From: Desulfuromonadales bacterium C00003068
Lineage (GTDB): Bacteria > Desulfobacterota > Desulfuromonadia > Desulfuromonadales > Desulfuromonadaceae
DNA: 9,437 bases
Direction: 5' to 3'
NCBI GenBank assembly: GCA_001751155.1
Contig: MAXR01000211.1
Coordinates: 1-9,437, forward strand
Positions 1 to 6,507 of the stretch are shown piece by piece; the stretch's first letter is position 1; every line of letters begins with the position of its first letter. Under the pieces are notes generated by a model. That model saw nothing but the letters and a program-made list of their open reading frames with translations, was not told the origin of the DNA and ran no database searches. The translations under genes were made by a program, and so were the position numbers.

Positions 1-1293
1 GTGAGCGAAACCGCGGTGATTTCATCCCAGCAGGGTGATCTTTCTGATGCGATCTATTCAAGTAGTGCTGAAAGTACCGGTGCTACAGGTGAAATTGCAG
101 ATAATTCGCAGACCATTCAAGCGAGTACCTCTGAGCAGCTTGATCAGGCTCGGAGCTCGTTGGGACGGCTTCAGCAAGCCACTGAGCATATTGCTGAGGT
201 CGATTCCACTTTGAACAATTTTGTCAAAACCGTAGAAGGGTTAGATGAAAAATCGAAGGGGATTGAACAGATTGTCGGTCTGATCCAAGGTATTTCAAAT
301 CAAACGGGCTTGTTAGCCCTTAACGCGGCTGTTGAAGCGGCTCGCGCCGGCGAGGCTGGACGAGGTTTCGCTGTGGTTGCTGAAGAGGTTAAGAATCTCT
401 CCACTCAGGTAAGTGATGCCACCAATAATATCTCGGTCACTCTTCACGATATGATTGAAGGGGTGAAGCAGACCCAAAAAGGTACGGCCATTATTTCGGA
501 GCATATTATATCGACCAAAGAGGTGGTTGAAGATTCCTGCACCCAATTCACTGAGATGGTCAGCGATTTTGAAAAAACCCATGATAGCCTGCATCGAATC
601 AGTGCTTCGGTTGAGGAACTCTCAGCGGCATCGACGATGGTGCATCAGAATATTAGTCAGGTGAAGCAACTCAGCGCTACCGTCGCTCAGGCGATGGGCG
701 ATGCGACCGAGTTTACCAATGATTTGAATGCGACGACTCAGTTGATGCAGGAAACGGTGTCAAATTTTAAGGTCGGACGTGGTAACTTTGAGCAGACGCT
801 TGAACTCGCTCGTCGTGTCAGGGATCAGTTGCAACTGAGGATTAGTGACTACGCGGCGAAGGGGTTAAATGTCTTTGATGACAATTACCGACCCATCCCA
901 GGGAGCAACCCAGTTAAATATTCGACGGCTTACGATAATGTCTTTGAGCAACAGTTGCAATCAACATATGATGAAGTTGTTAGCCTCGCCAATGGTGGGT
1001 TGTTTTGTCTGTGTGTCGATAGAAATGGTTACGCGCCCACCCATAACAGTTTTTATTCGCAGCGATTAACGGGAAATCCTGAGCAAGATCTGGTTAATAG
1101 TCGTGATAAGCGGATGTTTGATGACCCTGTTGGTCTGACTGCGGCGCGAAATCAAAAAAGTTTTGTCTTGCAAACCTATTGCCGCGATACGGGGCAGGTG
1201 GTCAGTGACTTATCACTGCCAATCATGATAAATGGGCGACATTGGGGCGGCTTTCGCGTCGGACTCGATCCGCAAGGATTACTTGATCGCTAG
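1..1293 (+). CDS. Methyl-accepting chemotaxis protein, 5'-truncated, with C-terminal Cache-like sensor domain
   Basis: This is the cytoplasmic signalling half of a chemoreceptor, which controls the CheA/CheW array. The frame is open from base 1, and the GTG there is unlikely to be the real start because the protein opens inside a helical bundle with no membrane segment. Numbering from base 1, residues about 30-260 form the long coiled-coil hairpin. Its conserved tip lies around 88-132 and contains [19 protein letters not shown] and [11 protein letters not shown]. After the bundle, residues about 285-425 form a separate globular domain with the signature [10 protein letters not shown], then [14 protein letters not shown] and [10 protein letters not shown]. 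This tail is known from a subset of proteobacterial MCPs and resembles a Cache/PAS-type ligand pocket on the cytoplasmic side. There is no C-terminal NWETF-type CheR tether. The stop is TAG at 1291-1293, followed by a shared terminator. Ligand unknown. The MCP call is firm; the Cache-like reading of the tail is an inference from motifs. Confidence 0.95.
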   Translation: MSETAVISSQQGDLSDAIYSSSAESTGATGEIADNSQTIQASTSEQLDQARSSLGRLQQATEHIAEVDSTLNNFVKTVEGLDEKSKGIEQIVGLIQGISNQTGLLALNAAVEAARAGEAGRGFAVVAEEVKNLSTQVSDATNNISVTLHDMIEGVKQTQKGTAIISEHIISTKEVVEDSCTQFTEMVSDFEKTHDSLHRISASVEELSAASTMVHQNISQVKQLSATVAQAMGDATEFTNDLNATTQLMQETVSNFKVGRGNFEQTLELARRVRDQLQLRISDYAAKGLNVFDDNYRPIPGSNPVKYSTAYDNVFEQQLQSTYDEVVSLANGGLFCLCVDRNGYAPTHNSFYSQRLTGNPEQDLVNSRDKRMFDDPVGLTAARNQKSFVLQTYCRDTGQVVSDLSLPIMINGRHWGGFRVGLDPQGLLDR

Positions 1294-1320
1294 AGATATC
1301 GTTAAGTGGATGCAGTTGAA

Positions 1321-1358
1321 AAAAGGGGGGGCGTCCTATTAGGAGTGCACCCCCTTTT
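1321..1358. terminator. Bidirectional intrinsic terminator between convergent genes
   Basis: An inverted repeat with arms AAAAGGGGG and CCCCCTTTT closes an imperfect inner stem (TCCT/AGGA around a TATT loop, with a mismatch and a bulge). Read on the minus strand the stem is followed by six T (the As at 1319-1324), and on the plus strand by TTTTAGCTTTTA. It therefore suits both the MCP (stop at 1293) and the diguanylate cyclase. The cyclase stop codon at 1359-1357 lies inside the base of the stem, so its ribosomes finish on the terminator itself. Confidence 0.8.
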
Positions 1359-2952
1359 AGCTTTTATAGCATTGCACTTGGTTGCGGCCTTTGTTTTTAG
1401 CAATGTACATCGCTTCATCGGCTCGACTTAAGATCAGTTGGTAGATCTCATCGATCTGTGGAGTCATACAGCAGACACCAATGCTGATTGTCACGACCTT
1501 TGCGGTATCTGAATAAAGGTGCGGGATTGCCAACCCTTCGATCTCAGCGCGGAGTTTATTTGCCATCGTCTGCGCATCACACAGTTCGGTTTCAGGAAGT
1601 AGGCAGACAAACTCTTCGCCGCCAAAGCGGGCAACAAGATCACGTGAACGGCGTAGGTGATGTTCAAGGGCTTTTGATACGGTGCGCAGACAATGGTCAC
1701 CTTCTATATGACCATAGTTATCGTTGTAGTTTTTAAAACTGTCGATGTCGATCATCAGTACCGATAGTTTTCTTTTTTCGCGAATTGCAGCGTTCCATTC
1801 AAGTTCGAGTATTGAATCAAAATGACGCCGATTAGAGATCCCAGTCACGCCATCTTGTTGACACAACAGTTGCAGTGACTGTTGTGCTTCGATGCGTTCA
1901 AGAATCTCCTGCTCGAGTTGGTTGTTGACACGACTTAGTTCAACAGTTCGTTGTTCGACACGTTGTTCCAGCTCAGCATGAAGCCGGTTTACGCGCTGTA
2001 AAATGACACCCAAGCCAAAGTACAAAACACACATGGCAATAATGATAATGATTGTACTAAGGATCGCTCCGCGGGTAACGGTTTGAACGATATTGTAGTG
2101 CTGCGTTGTCATCTCTTTTACTGAGACGATAAAACCAATCTGTTTACCGAGGTAATTGAAGATTGAAACGGGTGGGTATTTTATATAGTGTTGATCTAAG
2201 TGGGATAGTTGCTCGCCGCTTGCTGCCAACAAAAGCTTTTCACTCAATTGTGCCTCATTAAATGATGACCCGATGCTGGCCATTAAGGTCATGTTGCTGA
2301 ATGAGTTGCGATTTTCTTTTTGTTCCGTACTCAAATTGTCATTGAAAACGAAAATCCCACTATCAACCTCGTACATCTCTTTTGCTTGCACTAAGGCCCG
2401 TAGTGGTTTCACCACTAAGACAATCGTACCAATATATTCTTGGTTTGCGTAAACAGGGTGACTAAAGCGGTGAGCGAGTCCACCGCGAGCCAGTGTTAAT
2501 CCACCCATTGGTATTCGTTCGGTTATGCAGTCAAGAGCAAACGGAACATCTGAAACATTGTCTGGAGGCGATTTGGGTTTTGCGCTACGTAAGAAAACTG
2601 TACCATCAGCATTAATAAATGAGATCGAATAGAAAAAACAATCCTCTTTCTCAAGGGTTTTGATTTTGTCTTTAAGGGCTAATTGTAGCGCATTAAGATC
2701 TTGTTGAGCGAAAGCAGTTATAACTTTGTTGTTTGTTTTGACAAACCCTTTTACGCGTGAACTGTAACGTTCCTGAGTCTCTTGGGCTTCGCGTTCAATG
2801 GTTTTCTTGAGAGAGGTCGTTACATTGGCAAGCGTGTTTTTGTGCCTTTGCAGGTGCTCATGCAAATATAAATAACCTAATCCATGTAGCAATATAACTA
2901 CCTGAATAAAGATCAAAAACATTATTTTTTTACGCACATCCCATTTTTTCAT
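1357..2952 (-). CDS. Membrane diguanylate cyclase with periplasmic double-Cache-like sensor and GGEEF domain
   Basis: Predicted to make cyclic-di-GMP from two GTP in response to an extracytoplasmic signal. From ATG 2952 (531 aa): basic N-terminus MKKWDVRKK, membrane helix about 10-29, periplasmic region about 30-293, second helix about 295-318 (ILSTIIIIIAMCVLYFGLG), charged coiled coil about 320-365, then GGDEF to the C-terminus. The periplasmic part, with FINADGTVFLRS and HPVYANQEYIGTIVLVVKPL, resembles the dCache_3-type double sensory domain. The active site is intact: GGEEF at 444-448, the metal-binding Asp in MIDIDSFK, and an I-site RSRD (435-438) exactly five residues earlier, which predicts product inhibition. 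Two periplasmic cysteines (105, 142) could form a disulfide. The frame extends to a TTG at 3030 and an ATG at 2967; I chose 2952 because the positive residues then directly precede the helix, but no start has a good Shine-Dalgarno. It is probably transcribed alone, behind the terminator at 3068-3104. Ligand unknown. Confidence 0.94.
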   Translation of the reverse strand: MKKWDVRKKIMFLIFIQVVILLHGLGYLYLHEHLQRHKNTLANVTTSLKKTIEREAQETQERYSSRVKGFVKTNNKVITAFAQQDLNALQLALKDKIKTLEKEDCFFYSISFINADGTVFLRSAKPKSPPDNVSDVPFALDCITERIPMGGLTLARGGLAHRFSHPVYANQEYIGTIVLVVKPLRALVQAKEMYEVDSGIFVFNDNLSTEQKENRNSFSNMTLMASIGSSFNEAQLSEKLLLAASGEQLSHLDQHYIKYPPVSIFNYLGKQIGFIVSVKEMTTQHYNIVQTVTRGAILSTIIIIIAMCVLYFGLGVILQRVNRLHAELEQRVEQRTVELSRVNNQLEQEILERIEAQQSLQLLCQQDGVTGISNRRHFDSILELEWNAAIREKRKLSVLMIDIDSFKNYNDNYGHIEGDHCLRTVSKALEHHLRRSRDLVARFGGEEFVCLLPETELCDAQTMANKLRAEIEGLAIPHLYSDTAKVVTISIGVCCMTPQIDEIYQLILSRADEAMYIAKNKGRNQVQCYKS

Positions 2953-3067
2953 GGGGTAAATTACCATGGGAACATTAATGTATACAAGTGAATTGATTAG
3001 TTTGGTTTGTTGACTCGTATTGTGCCGCAATTATGGTGTATGTGAGGAGTCTGGTGATTAAAATGCA

Positions 3068-3104
3068 ACAAAGCCGATCCGGGGAGGCTCCGAATCGGCT
3101 TTGT
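3068..3104 (-). terminator. Strong hairpin terminator downstream of the three-gene operon
   Basis: A perfect 11-bp stem (ACAAAGCCGAT with ATCGGCTTTGT) carries an additional inner CGG/CCG stem after one mismatch. On the minus strand it is followed by TGCATTTTAAT, a modest U tract; on the plus strand by GTGTTTTATATATTTT. No plus-strand gene ends here, so its natural client is the minus-strand operon ending at 3264, which implies a 3' UTR of roughly 160 bases. It would also insulate the diguanylate cyclase from the operon upstream. Confidence 0.7.
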
Positions 3105-3129
3105 GTTTTATATATTTTAGGAAGAAAGG

Positions 3130-3194
3130 AGGTTCAAGTCTCGCCTGCCACAACAAGATTTGATAGTTATGACTATAGCCAGTGCTGGCAACCT
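3130..3194 (-). other. Structured segment of the operon 3' UTR (possible RNA element)
   Basis: The gene-free stretch 3105-3263 contains several short inverted repeats. AGGTT (3130-3134) can pair with AACCT (3190-3194). It encloses ATAGT/ACTAT with a four-base loop (3163-3176) and GCCAG/CTGGC with a two-base spacer (3178-3189). TGCCA at 3146-3150 could alternatively pair with TGGCA at 3186-3190. The strong terminator lies just downstream on the minus strand, so a 3'-UTR-derived small RNA is conceivable. The stems are short and could arise by chance; no known RNA family is recognised. Confidence 0.25.
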
Positions 3195-3244
3195 TTAATA
3201 CCGTAACACCCGTATTTGTTTGACACCTGAACCACAATCTTTAC

Positions 3245-3260
3245 CTGTGCATCTGCACAG
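3245..3260 (-). repeat. Short perfect inverted repeat just after the VWA gene stop
   Basis: CTGTGCA and TGCACAG are separated by two bases, giving a tight hairpin of about six pairs that begins three bases beyond the VWA stop codon. No T run follows on either strand, so it is not an intrinsic terminator alone. It could protect the mRNA 3' end or serve as a processing site; this is inferred. Confidence 0.35.
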
Positions 3261-3263
3261 TAG

Positions 3264-4907
3264 TTAAATGTCGCTGCTTTTATTCTTTGGTTTTAGTAGT
3301 TTTGATAATTCGACAAGTTGAACAAATTCGGCTCGTTCACCTTGAAGGTCTGTGCCTTTGGCATTGCGAGCTGTTTGCGTAATCCAATCGAAATCGATAC
3401 TCCCCTTAAAGGCTGAATCCTTTAGCAGCATGGCCCATGCTGCAACGGCAGCGGCAAAGCGTTGATTTTCGCTCGACTGATCAAATGGGATGACTTGTTT
3501 ATCGACAACAAAGGATAGCAGTTCACTGGTGTCGGAGGTTGGTGCTTTATAGCGGTATTTAACATAGGCGAGCTCATTGCCCGCGGCTAAACTGGTGTGG
3601 GTCTGTTGTTGATAGCGCAGTGAGTCGCTGTTGTCACTGGAACCTAATTGTGGAATGATTTCATACAGAGCTGTGACGGTGTGGCCAGCTCCCATATCTC
3701 CTGCATCTTTACTGTCATCGGCAAAATCTTCATTGTTTAGTAAACGGTTTTCGTAACCGATGAGGCGGTAGGCTTTAACCTGTGCAGGGTTGAACTCAAC
3801 CTGAAGTTTTACATCCTTGGCGACGGTAACGAGGGTTGCTCCAGCTTGAGTAACGAGAACTTTTTTTGCTTCAAGTAGATTGTCGATATAGGCATAGTTG
3901 CCATTACCGTGGTCTGCCAACGCTTCACTGGTGACATCGTCGTAATTCAACATGCCAAAGCCGAGAACGGTTAAGTAGATCCCTTTTTCCCTTTTTTTGC
4001 TGATTAAGCGAACCAAAGCATCTTCACTGGTGAGGCCAACGTTGAAATCGCCGTCAGTGGCGAGGATTATACGGTTGTTGCCCCCCTCAATAAAGTTTTT
4101 TTCAGCCAATTCGTAGGCGAGTTCAATCCCCTCACTACCTGCTGTCGCACCACCAGATTCTAGTTTGTCGAGAGCGGCAAGAATTGTTTGTTTGTCGCTG
4201 GCTGTTGTTGGTGGCAGAATCATCCCCGACGCCCCAGCATAAACGACAATGGAGATACGGTCTTTGGCCGACATCACCTCGGTTAACAATTTGAGCGATC
4301 GTTTAACCAGTAAAAGGTCGTCATGCATGGAACCAGACACGTCGATGAGAAATACTAAGTTTGCCTGTGGTGCCTGGCTCATGTCAATTTTCTTGGCTTG
4401 GAGTCCAATGTGGAGTAGTTGGTGTTCACTGTTCCACGGACATTCACTGAGCTCTTGATATACGGCAACGGGGGTACCATCTTGCGGCTGAGGATAATCG
4501 TAGCTGAAGTAGTTGATCATCTCTTCAACGCGAACTGCCCCAGCAACAGGATAGCTGTCGTCACGAAGCATACGGCGAACATTTGAGTACGAGGCGGTAT
4601 CAACATCTGCTGAAAATGTCGATAACGGCGAAGTGAGCGAATCTTTGAAGCTGTTCTCAGCGAGGTAGGAATAGGTCTCGGTGTTGAGATCAGGTGCCAT
4701 GATTATGCCTGAACGACTCATCTTCATGTAGGAAACGGGGGCACTTACTTCTGTTTGGATTGCAGACAAATAGTTGGTATTGGTGCCGATGGTTTCTCCA
4801 CAGCCGCTCAAGTTGAAGGCAATTGTGAGAATAGAAAAGAGGAGGAAAGCTCTAGATAGGGTGTTTTTTTTACAAATAGATTTAGTTACTTTAGTAAAAT
4901 AAAGCAT
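3264..4907 (-). CDS. YfbK-like von Willebrand factor A domain lipoprotein
   Basis: A predicted envelope lipoprotein of the YfbK family (VWA plus conserved flanking domains), whose biological role is poorly known. From ATG 4907 (547 aa): basic N-terminus and hydrophobic helix, then lipobox LSGC with lipidated Cys36. The next residue is Gly rather than Asp, predicting outer-membrane sorting by Lol. Residues about 85-165 match the N-terminal family domain (FSADVDTASYSNVRRML, RVEEMINYF). The VWA fold covers about 180-355 with a complete metal site: DVSGS at 189-193, Thr255 in GGATAG, Asp285 in ATDGDFN. The rest matches the DUF3520-type C-terminal domain. Length is close to E. coli YfbK (about 575 aa). 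A TTG twelve bases upstream is also in frame, but GGAGAG overlaps it and sits four bases before the ATG, which decides the start. It is the last gene of the operon, 56 bases after the M48 gene. An intact metal site suggests a protein or surface ligand. Confidence 0.94.
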   Translation of the reverse strand: MLYFTKVTKSICKKNTLSRAFLLFSILTIAFNLSGCGETIGTNTNYLSAIQTEVSAPVSYMKMSRSGIIMAPDLNTETYSYLAENSFKDSLTSPLSTFSADVDTASYSNVRRMLRDDSYPVAGAVRVEEMINYFSYDYPQPQDGTPVAVYQELSECPWNSEHQLLHIGLQAKKIDMSQAPQANLVFLIDVSGSMHDDLLLVKRSLKLLTEVMSAKDRISIVVYAGASGMILPPTTASDKQTILAALDKLESGGATAGSEGIELAYELAEKNFIEGGNNRIILATDGDFNVGLTSEDALVRLISKKREKGIYLTVLGFGMLNYDDVTSEALADHGNGNYAYIDNLLEAKKVLVTQAGATLVTVAKDVKLQVEFNPAQVKAYRLIGYENRLLNNEDFADDSKDAGDMGAGHTVTALYEIIPQLGSSDNSDSLRYQQQTHTSLAAGNELAYVKYRYKAPTSDTSELLSFVVDKQVIPFDQSSENQRFAAAVAAWAMLLKDSAFKGSIDFDWITQTARNAKGTDLQGERAEFVQLVELSKLLKPKNKSSDI

Positions 4908-4911
4908 GAAA

Positions 4912-4917
4912 CTCTCC
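4912..4917 (-). promoter_or_regulatory. Ribosome binding site GGAGAG of the VWA gene
   Basis: On the minus strand the sequence reads TTGGAGAGTTTCATG. GGAGAG is well spaced for the ATG at 4907 and overlaps the in-frame TTG at 4919, so the TTG is ruled out as the start. The strength of this site in a 56-base gap suggests that the last gene is translated independently of the M48 gene. Confidence 0.75.
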
Positions 4918-4963
4918 AATTTAAAAGTGGAAGATTAGTTTCTTCGTTGTGTGGTTTTTATTG

Positions 4964-6502
4964 CTATTTGACAATCTTAGTATTGGTGACTTGAGCGCGT
5001 AGGTTCTTGAGCGTATTAAGAGGACCAATGCCTGTTGTAATAGTTGTATTACTTTGTCCTGCAAGTTGCCGCGATAATTGTTGTTGAACACGACGTGTTT
5101 TACCGTTTTGGTCGGTAAATTGAATGACAATGAGCGTATTTTCTATTGTAAGGGTGGTGGTGTTGATGATTTGGAGTTGTAGGGTATCGTAACGATCCCG
5201 CAGTAGTTTTACGTGAATGTAGTTGTGCGGATTGTCGGGAAGATCCAATTGAATTAAGGCGCGGTTAGCTTCCTTGCCCGCTGTAGAATTTGAGCCAGCT
5301 GCTGCGCTGAAATAACTTTTTGCACCGCTGCGATCGCCTTGAACGAGAGCCATTTGGCCTAAGGCATTGAGTGCTGGCGCGGTCGGAAGTAGGTCAAGAC
5401 TCTTCTTGAGGTCACTATTGGCTTGGGTCGTTTGATTTAATTCCAGATTCGCTAGACCGCGTTGGAGATAATAGTGGAAATAGTTGTTGTTGTGCTGTAA
5501 CGCTCGATTGTAGTTAATAATGGCATCGTGATAGTGCTGTTGTTTAAAACGAATGTCGCCACGCAGGGAATGAAATAGGGCTTCGCGTGGTTGGAGTCTA
5601 AGCGCTTTTTTGGCCAAGGCCAGAGACAGAGCTGTGTCGCCATCGTTAAGGGCTTTGCGGCCGGCGTCAAATGCTTGGTAGGCATCTTGGTCATTGCGTA
5701 ACGGAGACAGGGCCGCCAGGTAGCGATCGCGACCGATCTCGCCGCCAGCAGGTAGGCTCGCGGCAGTTTTGCGGTTGGCCTCGACGCGTTCCAGTGATGG
5801 CGGATGGCTGGCAAACAAGCCGTTGATCCACCCTGATTCACGCCCTTCGGAGAGGCGGACAAATGTCTGTTGGAGTTCGATAGCAGCTTGCGGATCGTAA
5901 CCCGCTTTAGCCATATACTTCATGCCATAAAAATCGGATTCAAGTTCCGCTGCACGGCTGTATTTTGTGGTAATCAGTTGCGCAGCAACTCCTGCACCGC
6001 CTACAGCAAGACCCGAGTACTCGCTGTTTTGTGATGCCATCCCCGCGGCTAAAACGACCCCTTGCAGCAGGATGCCTCGCTCCATCCCCTTCGCACCGTG
6101 ACGGGCCGCAGCGTGGATGATTTCATGGCTGAGAACTGCGGCAAGTTCAGCTTCACTGTTGAGCTCTGTTAGCAGGCCACGGTTTATGGCGATTTTGCCA
6201 CCCGGTAGCGCCCAGGCATTGGGGGTCGAATCATTAATCACGTTGAATTCGTATGGTAGTTGACGATCGCTGACCGCCGCTAGTCGGTTGCCAACCTGTT
6301 GCACATACTGAACCACCTCGGGGTTGACGTTATAATCGCCACCTTGCATCTGCCTGCTGGGTAGATATTGCTTATTGCCAGTGCTGATTTCAGCCGCTTC
6401 AGACATCAGTGCAATTTCGTTTTTACCCGTGACGGGATTAACCGCACAACCGCTAAGAGTTAGACATAGAATGAGGCATGGAATGATCAGGTTAACTAGC
6501 AT
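4964..6502 (-). CDS. M48-family zinc metallopeptidase lipoprotein with TPR repeats (BepA-like)
   Basis: A predicted outer-membrane-anchored periplasmic protease (512 aa). The signal peptide ends in lipobox LSGC with Cys19; the following residue is Ala, predicting outer-membrane sorting. The family signature NPVTGKNEIALMSE follows directly. The zinc site is intact: HEIIH at 126-130 and the third-ligand motif SRAAELESDFYG (Glu186, Asp190). SHPPSLERVE near His233 matches the His region that in BepA can act as an extra, switchable zinc ligand. Residues about 270-420 form TPR-like helical repeats (ALNDGDTALSLALAKKAL, YHDAIINYNRAL, LGQMALVQGDRSGAKSYF). Residues about 425-512 form a beta-rich tail (LQLQIINTTTLTIENTLIVI) beyond the usual BepA plan. 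BepA (about 487 aa) assists or degrades LPS-transport and beta-barrel proteins; here the substrate is unknown. The ATG follows the stop of the EAL gene by five bases and has only a weak GAG Shine-Dalgarno, suggesting translational coupling. Confidence 0.94.
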   Translation of the reverse strand: MLVNLIIPCLILCLTLSGCAVNPVTGKNEIALMSEAAEISTGNKQYLPSRQMQGGDYNVNPEVVQYVQQVGNRLAAVSDRQLPYEFNVINDSTPNAWALPGGKIAINRGLLTELNSEAELAAVLSHEIIHAAARHGAKGMERGILLQGVVLAAGMASQNSEYSGLAVGGAGVAAQLITTKYSRAAELESDFYGMKYMAKAGYDPQAAIELQQTFVRLSEGRESGWINGLFASHPPSLERVEANRKTAASLPAGGEIGRDRYLAALSPLRNDQDAYQAFDAGRKALNDGDTALSLALAKKALRLQPREALFHSLRGDIRFKQQHYHDAIINYNRALQHNNNYFHYYLQRGLANLELNQTTQANSDLKKSLDLLPTAPALNALGQMALVQGDRSGAKSYFSAAAGSNSTAGKEANRALIQLDLPDNPHNYIHVKLLRDRYDTLQLQIINTTTLTIENTLIVIQFTDQNGKTRRVQQQLSRQLAGQSNTTITTGIGPLNTLKNLRAQVTNTKIVK

Positions 6503-6507
6503 CGCTT

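Noticed and set aside
1..3. GTG at base 1 as the true MCP start.
   Set aside because: The protein would begin in the middle of a signalling bundle without the usual N-terminal membrane or sensor region; the gene is almost certainly cut by the window edge.
3126..3155. Plus-strand sequence GGTTCAAGTCTCGC followed by CTGCCACAACA resembles a tRNA T-arm and acceptor end, possibly a tRNA relic or phage attachment scar.
   Set aside because: The T-stem does not pair well (GGAGG against CTCGC), the CCA is absent, and no matching 5' acceptor, D-arm or anticodon arm is found in the preceding 70 bases. Chance similarity is likely.
3220..3248. A perfect TTGACA on the plus strand that could start an antisense transcript into the VWA gene.
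   Set aside because: The -10 region at the correct distance reads ACCTGT, or TACCTG at a 16-base spacing, with no acceptable TATAAT match.
4921..5130. Minus-strand open frame of 69 codons ending next to the VWA start.
   Set aside because: It lies almost wholly inside the M48 coding sequence in another frame, has no ribosome site, and its product resembles nothing; a shadow frame.
5452..5862. Minus-strand open frame of 136 codons inside the M48 gene.
   Set aside because: The overlapping frame encodes clear M48/TPR motifs; this one has a low-complexity, Thr/Ala-rich product with no recognisable domain.
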